Notes: generated by a model from the sequence alone, not told the origin. Positions 36,025 to 46,809 are shown, counted from the first letter of the stretch. The stretch is 64,000 nucleotides of DNA from Collimonas humicola (GCF_018304945.1 NZ_JAGQEE010000001.1:434001-498000); one strand, 5' to 3'. Program-made: numbers and translations.

Positions 36025-36966
36025 ATGAAAAATCCGGCAGCCGATAATCAAGAACAGCGAGAGGCACGCCTATCGTCACGAATGCTGCCGCCCCGGCCGT
36101 CATCGGCGTCCATGTCGCCCGAAGACGCTATTGTCGAAAAACGGGCCAGGGAGCGAAAGGATGCGCTGGTTCGCGGCGTCACTTCAATACAGGAAATGCG
36201 TGAAGCGATCAGGTGTGCGGCGCGGGATCTCCCGACTATTTCCGCAGTGCCGCGCATCGGTACGCTCGACGCCGCGGCGTTTTGCAAGCGTGCAGCAGAA
36301 GGCTTGCCGTTTGTCGTCACCGGGCTGGTCAATCGTTGGCCGCTTTCGATCCTTACGCCGCAAACGCTGCGCGACCGCTTTGGCGAGCTGCATGTGCGCG
36401 CGAGGGTGGGCGACTATGTCAATACCGCTTTCGCGCCTGACCGGGCGATGCAGGATATGTCGCTGCTGGCCTACCTTGATCTCGTCGCTGATAACACGCA
36501 GGACCTGCCGCCGTATCTGGGCAATCTGGAATTGCGTGAACTGAATAGGCTGTGCTACTGGCCAGCCTATCTTAAAAAAATGGGGCCGCCTCGCTTTTGG
36601 CTTGGCCCCTCGGGAACGGTAACCCCGCTGCATTGCGACTATGACGATAATATTTTTGCGCAGATCTGGGGCGCCAAGCGTATTTTCCTGTCCCCGCCGC
36701 ACCACGACGAATTCCTTTATCCCCGCGAGGCAAACGCCGTCCTGTTCGGCTCGCCGTTTAATCCCGAGGCGCCGGATTTCGAGAAGTTTCCGCTTGCCCG
36801 TCAGGCGGCAATGATCGAATGCATCATGCAACCCGGTGAGCTTCTATACGTACCAGCCGGGTGGTACCACCAGGTTCGCGCGCTGACTTTTTCGCTTTCG
36901 GCCAATCGCTGGGCCAGGGCGCTGCCATTGGCATTGAGCGGGGACGCTTCGCTGAAGGCCGGCTAA
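36025..36966 (+). CDS. Cupin-8/JmjC-like domain protein
   Basis: A 313-residue protein from ATG 36025 (TTG 36007 is possible). The cupin core has the Fe(II)-binding HxD in TPLHCDYDDN and the distal His in VPAGWYHQVR, plus GLVNRWPLS and WGAKRIFLSPP. These features place it among JmjC-type 2-oxoglutarate oxygenases, probably hydroxylating protein or peptide side chains. The first ~50 residues are low complexity. It follows the SWIM gene by 49 bases and may belong to that transcript. The substrate is unknown. Confidence 0.85.
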   Translation: MKNPAADNQEQREARLSSRMLPPRPSSASMSPEDAIVEKRARERKDALVRGVTSIQEMREAIRCAARDLPTISAVPRIGTLDAAAFCKRAAEGLPFVVTGLVNRWPLSILTPQTLRDRFGELHVRARVGDYVNTAFAPDRAMQDMSLLAYLDLVADNTQDLPPYLGNLELRELNRLCYWPAYLKKMGPPRFWLGPSGTVTPLHCDYDDNIFAQIWGAKRIFLSPPHHDEFLYPREANAVLFGSPFNPEAPDFEKFPLARQAAMIECIMQPGELLYVPAGWYHQVRALTFSLSANRWARALPLALSGDASLKAG

Positions 36967-37026
36967 GTTGATCGAGTCCGCAACAAAAAAGAGGACTAGC
37001 GTCGCCACGCAGACGCTGGCGCAGCA

Positions 37027-37057
37027 GGCCCTGTCTGTCCTTGAACCAGACAGGGCC
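37027..37057. terminator. Strong stem-loop between convergent genes
   Basis: GGCCCTGTCTG (37027-37037) pairs perfectly with CAGACAGGGCC (37047-37057) around a 9-base loop. It lies between the converging stops of the cupin gene (36966) and katG (37071). There is no T-run, so it would be a non-canonical terminator or mRNA-stabilising stem. Confidence 0.5.
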
Positions 37058-37070
37058 CTGGCAGTCGGCA

Positions 37071-39248
<2,178 letters not shown>

Positions 39249-39446
39249 CTACAACATCTCTTTGATCAGGCCGCTCGGACCAACAGTTTGTAAACTTTGA
39301 TTATCGCCTATTGCTGCGCCCTTATCCCGAATGGGTGCTGCTGCAATACTTGGACCGCTGCCAAGGGCAATGACCGCCACCGCGATGGTCGCTAGGCATA
39401 GAACTGGCAGCCCGATATAGCGCCTGCGAAGTGGAGTATTTTTCAT
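39249..39446 (-). CDS. Small membrane-anchored or exported protein upstream of katG
   Basis: A 65-residue protein starting MKNTPLRRRYIGLPVLCLA with a basic N-terminus and a hydrophobic helix ending near IAAAP, then a short polar tail. GGAG lies 7 bases before the ATG, which favours real translation over longer frames. It is 33 bases ahead of katG and in the same direction. No family is recognised. It may be a signal-peptide protein or a single-span membrane protein. Confidence 0.55.
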   Translation of the reverse strand: MKNTPLRRRYIGLPVLCLATIAVAVIALGSGPSIAAAPIRDKGAAIGDNQSLQTVGPSGLIKEML

Positions 39447-39483
39447 GAGACGTCTCCAGATTATCGAATAGCGCATTCATAAT

Positions 39484-39510
39484 AATTTCAATTCGACGAT
39501 ATATGAAATT
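39484..39510. promoter_or_regulatory. AT-rich inverted repeat upstream of the katG unit
   Basis: AATTTCA (39484-39490) and TGAAATT (39504-39510) are inverted with a 13-base spacer, 38 bases upstream of the small exported gene. The position suits an operator for the small gene and katG. No regulator can be assigned. Confidence 0.3.
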
Positions 39511-39543
39511 AATTATTTCCATCAAATAAATAGCTATATACAA

Positions 39544-39579
39544 TCGTTCGTTCGTTCGTTCGTTCGCTCGTTCGCTCGG
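39544..39579. repeat. Tetranucleotide repeat (TCGT)n
   Basis: Nine tetramers: five perfect TCGT units followed by TCGC, TCGT, TCGC, TCGG. On the plus strand it reads in phase into a 30-codon coding-like stretch (ending ERVPATL) that stops at 39690-39692. Such tracts can change length by slippage. Confidence 0.85.
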
Positions 39580-40424
39580 CTTGGACTGGGATGGCCCGAG
39601 TCATTCGGCCACCTACGTCTGACCGCCTCCGGCTACAACCGGATCAAGCGTTATGCGCCCCGTCTGCTGGAGCGTGTTCCCGCAACGCTTTAACGAAGCA
39701 GCCATGCAGGCGTAGGAAATGTGTGTGACTAAGGTAAGCAATTCCGCAGCGCCGACGCGCAAGGCAAGCAAGAGGACGGCAAGGGATCCTGCGAAAGATT
39801 CTGCGTCCGGCATTGCGGGCCAGCTTCCGGCCGCTGAGAGGCTCGGTTCCGTCGCGCACAGGAGGTTGCGAATGGCTTTGATCTGCCTCCCAGATAAAAC
39901 TCTTCGCTGTTCGCACAGAGTCCCCAGCTTCAATAGGAGGCGCACCACTACGACGCCAATGGCGCGACTCATGTGTTGCGATATTTTAGTTTTGATACCT
40001 GAATTTCACTATCACAATTGACAGTAGACTCCCTCAGATTGATTCAGTCGCCATTGGCGCGCAAGGGCAGTAACTCGATCGTACGATCCCTCAGAGCTGA
40101 ATGCACATATTCCATTGCCTGACCTACGAGATCCCGTCTGCATGGCCTTCCTGCGGAGCGTGCAATACCACGCATCCGAGCGTCGGCCTCTCAGACTAGC
40201 CGGACGCCTCACTCAAAGTTGCTTTACGAATATCCTGTCCAGGAAATTTGGTATGGAAGAAGTCGGTCGTTTGACCTTCGGCACAAGCAAAACAACGATC
40301 AACCGAGTCACGAATCGCCACCTCACTCGGTAATCAACGCTTACAAGCGATACAAAACTGAATCACCTGCAGAGCGTCTTGGGTGGCAGCATAGTTCTCA
40401 TGCCATTCAATGAAAGAGATCAGC
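39580..40424. other. Relic-rich gap with no intact gene
   Basis: About 850 bases with no convincing full gene. A plus-strand coding-like tail (FGHLRLTASGYNRIKR...ERVPATL) directly follows the tetranucleotide repeat and stops at 39690-39692. Several overlapping short frames on both strands have no ribosome site. One transposase-like fragment lies at 40030-40098. The whole looks like decayed DNA. Confidence 0.5.
40030..40098 (-). pseudogene. IstA-like transposase fragment
   Basis: Minus-strand peptide SSEGSYDRVTALARQWRLNQ closely resembles the GFEGSYDRVAAFARQWRKGQ of the relic at 17397-17627. Only about 23 codons remain. Both appear to derive from the same IS21-type transposase. Confidence 0.5.
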
Positions 40425-40550
40425 ATGAAAAAGCTCATCAGTTTAGTCGCAATCGGAATCGTTCTCAGTACGGCATTGTCCGGATGTATCGTCGTACCGG
40501 TTGGTGGCGGTGGTTATTATCACCATCACGACTACTACTATGGTCGCTAA
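40425..40550 (+). CDS. Small lipoprotein, 41 residues
   Basis: MKKLISLVAIGIVLSTALSG followed by Cys21 is a clear lipoprotein signal (lipobox LSGC). The mature peptide is only 21 residues and rich in Gly, His and Tyr (YYHHHDYYYGR). AAAGAGA lies just upstream of the ATG. The YXWGXW-type gene follows after 27 bases, so the two are probably co-transcribed. The His/Tyr-rich tail could bind metal (inference). No family name is known to me. Confidence 0.65.
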   Translation: MKKLISLVAIGIVLSTALSGCIVVPVGGGGYYHHHDYYYGR

Positions 40551-40577
40551 TGCGACGACCGCTAAAAGGTGATAGCC

Positions 40578-40994
40578 ATGAAACGTACTTTGTTCGCTGC
40601 TGCACTCATCGCTATGAGTGCCAGCGCGTTTGTATCAACGCAGGCCGTGGCGCAAATCGGGGTTGACATCACGATCGGAAGACCGCCGCCACCGCCAAGA
40701 TATGAATCCGTTCCACCGCCACGATATGGCTATGTGTGGATTCCTGGTTTTTGGGATTGGCGTGACGGCCGGCATGTATGGGCTGGCGGACATTGGGAAC
40801 AGCCTCGTCCGGGTTATGTATATGCGCGCCCTGAATGGCGCCAAGGCCCTAACGGCTGGGTACTGCAATCCGGCGGATGGCGCGAAGACCATCGGCGATA
40901 CGATGAACGCCGCGAGCACGATTATCGGGACGGTGACCGGCATGACCATCGTGAAGGCGAGCGGCATGACGATGGAAGATACGAAAATCGTTGA
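40578..40994 (+). CDS. YXWGXW-repeat exported protein
   Basis: A 138-residue protein with signal peptide MKRTLFAAALIAMSASAFVS...AVAQ, then a Pro-rich stretch and aromatic repeats of the YVWIPGFWDW / HVWAGGHWEQP type that define the YXWGXW family. The C-terminal third is highly charged with Arg, Asp, Glu and His. AAGGTG precedes ATG 40578. It is periplasmic or envelope-associated; its function is unknown. It follows a small lipoprotein gene. Confidence 0.8.
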   Translation: MKRTLFAAALIAMSASAFVSTQAVAQIGVDITIGRPPPPPRYESVPPPRYGYVWIPGFWDWRDGRHVWAGGHWEQPRPGYVYARPEWRQGPNGWVLQSGGWREDHRRYDERREHDYRDGDRHDHREGERHDDGRYENR

Positions 40995-41024
40995 TTCTCT
41001 TCATTCGTGTATGACTGGACAGCT

Positions 41025-41486
41025 TCAGCTCAATGATGCCCCATGCAGCGTGTCGTATCCCACACGGCGCTTTGCACCACGCCATTGCGCTGCGGCCTTG
41101 ACCACCCGGTCCAGGTAAGGTCCAGCCTTATACACAAAGGATTCTCCGTTTTGCAGCGTCTTTATCACCACATAGCTAGGCACGGCATCGATGGCGCCGG
41201 CATTGGCGGTATTGATCATCAACCCTGAAGCCGGGCAGCGGTTCCCGTGCGCTTCATGGAGATCGGCATGCTGCAGCGATAGCAAGCGGTCGCGCAGCAT
41301 GCACTGGCTGTCGAAATAGAGAACTCCGATCGGCAGGGGACTGCCGGTATTTTCACGTGGCGCGATTTCGTATAGACGACTGTCGGTAAAAAGCTCGGTC
41401 CATTCTTCAAGACCGTAATAGTTCGCCGAATCAGCGCATCCTTGCGGCAATTGGTAAATTTCGAACCACAATGTCGTCTTGTCCAT
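41025..41486 (-). CDS. Hypothetical protein
   Basis: A 153-residue open frame beginning MDKTTLWFEIYQLPQGC. It has no signal peptide, no membrane helix and no recognised domain; a C-terminal GPYLDRVVKAAAQWRGAKRR helix is basic. Four cysteines are present. No strong ribosome site is seen. It lies downstream of the YXWGXW gene on the opposite strand. It could be a real orphan or a remnant. Confidence 0.4.
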   Translation of the reverse strand: MDKTTLWFEIYQLPQGCADSANYYGLEEWTELFTDSRLYEIAPRENTGSPLPIGVLYFDSQCMLRDRLLSLQHADLHEAHGNRCPASGLMINTANAGAIDAVPSYVVIKTLQNGESFVYKAGPYLDRVVKAAAQWRGAKRRVGYDTLHGASLS

Positions 41487-41638
41487 GGCATTGGATGCTG
41501 AACATACCCATCAAATTTTCATCTATGTCTTCTGGCCTGATATTGCCGCTCCCGGCGTCTTGCCGATCATCCTGCGCGTGCCGGCCAGGCTGTCGCTCCA
41601 TCGTGGATGGAAGGCGCCAGGAGCGCCGCTTGCAGCTC

Positions 41639-42784
41639 CTACTTGACCGTGGCGATCTTGGTACGCGCGCCGCCCTTGTACGTGTACAAAGTCAAGGAGC
41701 CGTCCTTGATATCGCCTTTTGAATCGAAGGCAATATTGCCGGTGACGCCCTTGTGACTGAGCTTGGCCAGGATCGGCAGGTATTTTTTCGGATCGGCGGA
41801 ACCGGCTTTTTGCATGGCATCGGCCATGGTCATCAGCGAATCGTAGACATACGGTGCGTAGATCACGACGTCCTGGTTGAATTTTTTCTTGTACGCGGCC
41901 TTGAAGTCATCCATGGCTTTTTTCTCGGAGTCAGGCACGCCGCCGGCCTCCGCGCAAACGACTTGCTCGTCTTCGAGGCCGTCGCCAGCCAATTTCGGCA
42001 GATCCGAGCTGCACAAGCCGTCGCCGCCCATGAACTTGCTCTTGATGCCCAGCTGTTTCATCTGACGCAGCATCGGTCCGCCGACAGCATCCATGCCGCC
42101 GAAGAACACCATGTCAGGATTCTTGGCTTTGATCGCGGTCAGGATCGCGGTAAAGTCGGTAGCCTTATCGTTGGTGAACTGGGTTGTAACGATCGTTACG
42201 CCTGCGGCTTTTGCGGCCTTGCTGAATTCTTCCGCAACCCCTTGACCATAGGCGGTACGGTCATCGATGACGGCCACGTTTTTGGCTTTCAGGGATTGCG
42301 CGGCATAGCGGCCCAAGGCGCCGCCCAGCTGACCGTCGTTGGCGACTACGCGGAAGGCTGTGTTGAAACCTTGCCGGGTGTATTTCGGATTGGTTGCCGA
42401 TGGCGAGATTTGGGGAATGCCGGCATCGTAGTAGATCTTCGACGCCGGGATCGTGGTGCCCGAAGTCATGTGGCCGATCACGCCGCTGACGCGGGCGTCG
42501 ACCAGTTTCTGGGCCACCGAGGTTGCCTGTTTGGGATCGGCGCCGTCGTCTTCCGACGCCAGTTCGAATTTTGTTTTTTTGCCGTCCAGCACGATGCCTT
42601 TGGCGTTCAATTCGTCGATCGCCATGCGGGCGCCGTTTTCATTGTCCTTGCCCAGGTGGGCAATAGCGCCGGTGAGCGGGCCAACGTGCCCGATTCTGAC
42701 GACTTGTTCCTGGGCAGACGCCATGCCGGCCAAGGTAAGCGCCATCGTTCCGCATAGGGAAATCATTTTTGTATTGAGTTGCAT
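41639..42784 (-). CDS. Branched-chain amino acid ABC transporter substrate-binding protein (LivK-like)
   Basis: Periplasmic type I binding protein, 381 residues. The signal peptide ends near GMASA. The mature chain starts EQVVRIGHVGPLTGAIAHLG, and later segments include GVIGHMTSGTTIPAS, AVIDDRTAYGQGVAEEF and MVFFGGMDAVGG. AGGAG precedes ATG 42784; a longer frame to 42859 is not favoured. No permease or ATPase genes are next to it, and the Liv operon at the left edge is 38 kb away. It follows the porin gene, so import of an amino acid through both membranes may be coordinated. Confidence 0.92.
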   Translation of the reverse strand: MQLNTKMISLCGTMALTLAGMASAQEQVVRIGHVGPLTGAIAHLGKDNENGARMAIDELNAKGIVLDGKKTKFELASEDDGADPKQATSVAQKLVDARVSGVIGHMTSGTTIPASKIYYDAGIPQISPSATNPKYTRQGFNTAFRVVANDGQLGGALGRYAAQSLKAKNVAVIDDRTAYGQGVAEEFSKAAKAAGVTIVTTQFTNDKATDFTAILTAIKAKNPDMVFFGGMDAVGGPMLRQMKQLGIKSKFMGGDGLCSSDLPKLAGDGLEDEQVVCAEAGGVPDSEKKAMDDFKAAYKKKFNQDVVIYAPYVYDSLMTMADAMQKAGSADPKKYLPILAKLSHKGVTGNIAFDSKGDIKDGSLTLYTYKGGARTKIATVK

Positions 42785-42855
42785 ATACGTCTCCTGATCA
42801 TTATAAAAATATCCGGCCGCTGAAAAATGCTTGCATTGCGGCTCGATCGTCAACA

Positions 42856-43974
42856 TCAAAAAGAATGGGTAATGCCTACGTTGAACAGCGTTGAATAATC
42901 GAAAGCACCGCCATCGTGACCGTCGTAGCCGTCGATACCGAAGGCGGCGCTGCCTTTATTGATGATCTTGGCGACTGAAGTATAGAGGGTGGTCCGTTTC
43001 GACAGGGAATACAGATAGCCCAGGCCGTATTGATCGGCGCTGTTCGCGTTGGAGTTGCGGCCGGCGGAGCGATTCCAGCTTGCCATTATTTGACTGTTCT
43101 GCCCAAGCGGAGCGCTGACGCCTAGCAGGTAATAGTTGGCCTTGTCGACAATGCCGGCAGAGTCAGCCGTCTTGGTGGCGGCCAACGTGTACAGCTTGGC
43201 GGGGCCAAAGTCATAAGTAAGGCCAAGGGCATCGCTCCTTTGATGGAAGCCGAGCGTGCCTGGACTGACGACCCCGGCGCCATGATCGGTGATGTGGACG
43301 TAGCCGAGGTATAGCGGACCTTGCTTGTAACTCAGGCCGGCCACGCCGACATTGCCTTGGCTGGACCCGGCCACTTCGCCCAGGCTATACAGCAGGCTGC
43401 CGCTAAAGCCGCTGAAGTTGGGCGAATCATAACGGATGCTGTTGTTGGCCCGGATTGCCCCCAGGCCGAGCCAGCCTTGTTCCGGTACGCCTTTCAATCC
43501 GCCGACCGGAAACAATGCCTTGTTGCCGATCTGGATATTGCCGGCCGAGCCGGCCAGGCCGACGCCCATCGGGTCGACGTTGTTGAGCAGCTCGAATGCC
43601 GGCGTATCCTGGCGTCCGAGATGGACCGAGCCGAAGCCGCCGTTTAAGCCGACGTTGGAAGCACGGCCGAACATCACGCCGCCTTGTTCAGAGGCGCCGG
43701 TATCCATGCGGATCCCCATTTCCAGCTTGAAATCGGCGCTGAGTCCGCCGCCCAGGTCTTCCTTGCCCTTGAAGCCGAGGCGGCTGCCCGCCAAATTATT
43801 GCTGGCGTTCGAATCGAGGCGGGTGACAGCGGCGTTTGATTGCAAGCCGCCGTTGCTACCGGAAAAGCGGTCGAGCGACATGTCGGCGATGCCGTAGATG
43901 GTCACGGACGTTTGCGCTGTGGCGCTGCCCGCGATCAGCATGCCTGCCGCCAGCTGCATTGGGAATTTCCTCAT
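42856..43974 (-). CDS. Outer-membrane porin (Burkholderiales type)
   Basis: A trimeric 16-strand porin of 372 residues. The signal peptide ends ATAQ, then SVTIYGIADMSLDR and the strand GSRLGFKGKEDLGGGL are typical of Gram-negative porins in this order. It ends ...FNVGITHSF with the terminal phenylalanine needed for outer-membrane assembly. GGAGGAG precedes the ATG. It lies between the RidA gene and the Liv-type binding protein in one minus-strand unit. Confidence 0.95.
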   Translation of the reverse strand: MRKFPMQLAAGMLIAGSATAQTSVTIYGIADMSLDRFSGSNGGLQSNAAVTRLDSNASNNLAGSRLGFKGKEDLGGGLSADFKLEMGIRMDTGASEQGGVMFGRASNVGLNGGFGSVHLGRQDTPAFELLNNVDPMGVGLAGSAGNIQIGNKALFPVGGLKGVPEQGWLGLGAIRANNSIRYDSPNFSGFSGSLLYSLGEVAGSSQGNVGVAGLSYKQGPLYLGYVHITDHGAGVVSPGTLGFHQRSDALGLTYDFGPAKLYTLAATKTADSAGIVDKANYYLLGVSAPLGQNSQIMASWNRSAGRNSNANSADQYGLGYLYSLSKRTTLYTSVAKIINKGSAAFGIDGYDGHDGGAFDYSTLFNVGITHSF

Positions 43975-44006
43975 GTTTATCTCCTCCTTGGTTTACTTCG
44001 AATGAA

Positions 44007-44038
44007 GTCTCTCCATATGTTTTTTTGTGTGGAGAGAC
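44007..44038. promoter_or_regulatory. Inverted repeat in the RidA-porin gap
   Basis: GTCTCTCCA (44007-44015) and TGGAGAGAC (44030-44038) form a 9-bp perfect stem with a 14-base T-rich loop. It lies 14 bases after the RidA stop and 33 before the porin start. It may be an intercistronic processing or attenuation stem, or an operator. Confidence 0.4.
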
Positions 44039-44051
44039 GGAAACGGTGTTG

Positions 44052-44450
44052 TCAGGGCGACGCTGGCTCCGCCTGGTCCGGTATCCGTACATAGGCAACC
44101 ATTTCGATCAGCATGTCTGGATGCGCGAAACCCTTGACCGCGATGCTGCTGCGATTCGGATGCGGGGCGTAAAAATACTCGCGATAAATGGCGTCGATGA
44201 CCGGCATGTCTTGCGCGCAATCCATGTAGATCAGGACTTGCAGCACGTCTTCCAGGCTGCTGCCGGCGGCCGCGACCGTGGTCGCCAGATTGTCCAGCGT
44301 CAGCCGGGTTTGCGCGCTGATGTCGGCGCCGGCAATCTTGCCGTCGGCGTCGACCGGGCCGTGGGTGGTGAACATCACGCCATTGGCGTGGGTGGCCCAG
44401 GAAAAAGGCTGCGCCGGTGTCGGCAAGCCGGTTTCAATGATGTCTGGCAT
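44052..44450 (-). CDS. RidA-family imine deaminase
   Basis: Cytosolic Rid protein of 132 residues. Members hydrolyse reactive enamines/imines released by PLP or flavin enzymes. Typical segments are SWATHANGVMFTTHGPVD, QTRLTLDNLATTVAAAGSSLEDVLQVLIYM and the arginine-bearing PNRSSIAVKGF. It lies 24 bases after an aminotransferase gene and near an amino acid oxidase gene, both plausible sources of imines. Confidence 0.9.
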   Translation of the reverse strand: MPDIIETGLPTPAQPFSWATHANGVMFTTHGPVDADGKIAGADISAQTRLTLDNLATTVAAAGSSLEDVLQVLIYMDCAQDMPVIDAIYREYFYAPHPNRSSIAVKGFAHPDMLIEMVAYVRIPDQAEPASP

Positions 44451-44474
44451 GGTAAGTTCCCTTCGGCTTCGTTG

Positions 44475-45695
44475 TCAGGCAAGCGCGCGCTGCTGTCCGC
44501 GTGCCAGCAGCACATCAGCAAGCGAGGCGGCGACATGTTCGATATTGGCGTCGTTGAGTCCGGCTACGCACATGCGGCCGGAACGCAGCAGGTACACGCC
44601 TTGCTGTTCGCGCAACAGGTCGACTTCCGCCGGCGTCAGGCCGGTGTAGCTGAACATGCCGCGCTGCGCAGTCAGGTAGGCGACCTCGGCTGGCTGCAGC
44701 TGTTGCAGCAGCAGTTGCTGGAGCCGACCCCGCATGTGCTTGATGCGAGCCCGCATCTGCCCGACTTCCGCGCTCCAGTTGGCTGCCAGCCCTGGACTGC
44801 CGAGCACAGTCGAAATCAGCCGCGCGCCATGCAGCGGCGGGCTGGAATACATCCTGCGCACAGTTGCCTTCAGCTGTCCCAGCACGGTCGCCGCTTCGCT
44901 TGCGCTGGCGGCGACGAAGGACAAGCCGCCGCAGCGTTCGCCATACAGGGAAAAATTCTTCGAGAAGGAATTGCTGACCACGAACGACAAGCCGGCATCT
45001 GCCATCGCCCGGATTGCCCAGGCGTCTTCCTCGATACCGTCGCCGAAGCCTTGATAGGCCATGTCCACGAAAGGAATCAGCTGGCGCTGTTGCAGCAGCG
45101 GGATCAATTGCTGCCATTGCTCCCGCGAGAGGTCGATGCCGGTCGGGTTATGGCAGCAAGGTTGCAGCAGTACGATGGCATGCGCCGGCAGGGTCGCTAT
45201 GCAGGCCAGCATCTGCTCGAACTTGAGGCTGTTGGTAAGCGCGTCGTAGTACGGATAACTGCGGATCTCCAGGCCGGCGCCGGCAAACAGCACTTGATGG
45301 TTGTCCCATGTCGGATCGCTGACCCAGATCGCGCTGCCGGGAAAATAGGTCTTCAGGAATTCGGCGCCCACCCGTAAAGCGCCGGAGCCGCCGACTGACT
45401 GGATGGTGGCTACACGCCCGTCGCTCAGCGCCGGGCTATCCTTGCCGAACACGATTTCCTGCAACAGCTGCCTGTATTGCGCCATGCCTTCAATCGGCAG
45501 GTAGGTATGCGGCCTGTCCTCGTTCGCCAGCATGGCTTTCGCCCGGCGCACGCTGTCGAGCACCGGGATGCTGTTGCTGCTGTCGTAGTACAGGCCGATG
45601 CTGAGATTGACCTTGCTGGCGCGCGGATCGGCCTGGAACGCCTCGAACAGGGACATGATCGGGTCGCCCGGGTATGGCGGGATGTGCTTGAACAT
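44475..45695 (-). CDS. Aromatic/aspartate aminotransferase (class I PLP enzyme)
   Basis: A 406-residue fold-type I aminotransferase resembling AspC/TyrB. It opens FKHIPPYPGDPIMSLFEAFQAD, has LQPCCHNPTGIDL and carries the PLP lysine in SNSFSKNFSLYGERCGGL. It exchanges amino groups between aromatic or dicarboxylic amino acids and 2-oxo acids. GGAG precedes the start. It heads a minus-strand unit with RidA, porin and binding protein and is divergent from an Lrp-family gene, which probably regulates it. Confidence 0.92.
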   Translation of the reverse strand: MFKHIPPYPGDPIMSLFEAFQADPRASKVNLSIGLYYDSSNSIPVLDSVRRAKAMLANEDRPHTYLPIEGMAQYRQLLQEIVFGKDSPALSDGRVATIQSVGGSGALRVGAEFLKTYFPGSAIWVSDPTWDNHQVLFAGAGLEIRSYPYYDALTNSLKFEQMLACIATLPAHAIVLLQPCCHNPTGIDLSREQWQQLIPLLQQRQLIPFVDMAYQGFGDGIEEDAWAIRAMADAGLSFVVSNSFSKNFSLYGERCGGLSFVAASASEAATVLGQLKATVRRMYSSPPLHGARLISTVLGSPGLAANWSAEVGQMRARIKHMRGRLQQLLLQQLQPAEVAYLTAQRGMFSYTGLTPAEVDLLREQQGVYLLRSGRMCVAGLNDANIEHVAASLADVLLARGQQRALA

Positions 45696-45891
45696 TGCTT
45701 ACGGTCTCCGTGGATGATGGATGTGTCTGCCGCTAAGCTGGATCGCCTTCTTTTCCGCCTGCAGGCATGTCTTTTATTGAAAAATATGGTATCAAGGAGG
45801 GCGCTTAATATTTCTCCTCTTTGCAGCGCGAATTGGGCGAAATACGCAAAATAATTCCGTTTATCGTTGGTTTTTCGGTGGAATTTTCAAT

Positions 45892-46368
45892 ATGAATCTT
45901 GATCCCGTAGATCTGCGCATCCTGCGACACCTGGAACAAAATGCAAAAATCACCAACCAGGAGCTGGCTGAAGCAGTGAATTTGTCCGCCTCCGCCTGCT
46001 TCAGGCGCGTGAAATTAATGGAAGATGCTGGAGTCATTGCCGGGTATCGATGTGTGATTTCGTCGAAAGAAGTCGGCCTGGAATTCGAGGCATTGGTAAA
46101 TGTATCCATGCGGCATGATGTTGAACGCTGGCATGAAAATTTCGTGAGTTCGCTAAGCCGCTGGCCGGAGGTGGTGGAAGCGCGGATCGTGACTGGCACC
46201 ACCAACTATGTGCTGACCGTTCGTGTCAGAAATCTCGATCATTATTCCGATTTTGTGCAGCACAAATTACATAAAACGCCAGGCGTCATGTCGACCGATT
46301 CCAGCATCGTGCTGGCGACGCTGAAGAAGGATGGATCGGTGCTCGACTTGATCAAGCCGTTTTCATGA
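45892..46368 (+). CDS. Lrp/AsnC-family transcriptional regulator
   Basis: Regulator of 158 residues. The N-terminal helix-turn-helix starts LDPVDLRILRHLEQNAKITNQELAEAVNLSASACFRRVK, and a RAM ligand-binding domain follows (EARIVTGTTNYVLTVRVRNL). It is divergent from the aminotransferase gene with 196 bases between starts. Such regulators sense amino acids, so control of the adjacent amino acid genes is likely (inference). Confidence 0.93.
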   Translation: MNLDPVDLRILRHLEQNAKITNQELAEAVNLSASACFRRVKLMEDAGVIAGYRCVISSKEVGLEFEALVNVSMRHDVERWHENFVSSLSRWPEVVEARIVTGTTNYVLTVRVRNLDHYSDFVQHKLHKTPGVMSTDSSIVLATLKKDGSVLDLIKPFS

Positions 46369-46415
46369 AAAATCGACAATGCAGTTGAATAACGTGCAGA
46401 GATAAGGGTTCAATT

Positions 46416-46435
46416 AAGGGCTCGATTGCCCTTTT
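46416..46435 (+). terminator. Weak intrinsic terminator after the Lrp gene
   Basis: AAGGGC (46416-46421) and GCCCTT (46428-46433) form a 6-bp stem with a 6-base loop, followed by a T pair. It lies 48 bases past the Lrp stop. Confidence 0.4.
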
Positions 46436-46809
46436 ACCTGGCACTGCCATTGCCTATGCGTGGCAGCTCGTCGGAGAAGCACAATATCAAGGATTGTCCA
46501 CCTATCAATTGTGTCAGGTTTCCCTGTGGAAATACCGGCATACAATTGTCCGCATCGCTTCCCATCCCCTTCACTCATCGTTTGACGACATCGCCGCAGC
46601 GATAGCGGCGCAGTTGGCGAACGAGAAGACCGCGTTTGCCGATATCCGTAGGCACTGGCTGCGGATCGGCGGGGAGCTTTGCCGACAGTTCATCACGGTA
46701 TTGAGACAAAGAAGCAGAGCAGGCTGTCGTCGCTTGAACGGCAGAGATAGATGCATGTGCGGTCCGGTCATTTCTTAGCTGGATAACTTGGTCTAAATAG
46801 GGGGAACAA
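46436..46809. other. Non-coding gap before the ThDP enzyme gene
   Basis: No supported gene. It probably contains the promoter of the ThDP enzyme gene. A GGGGGA stretch right before the ATG at 46810 is its ribosome site. One 94-codon frame within it has no recognisable content. Confidence 0.5.

Noticed and set aside
43836-45377. 513-codon open frame on the plus strand
   Set aside because: Antisense to the porin, RidA and aminotransferase genes, all clearly recognised. It has no ribosome site or domain.
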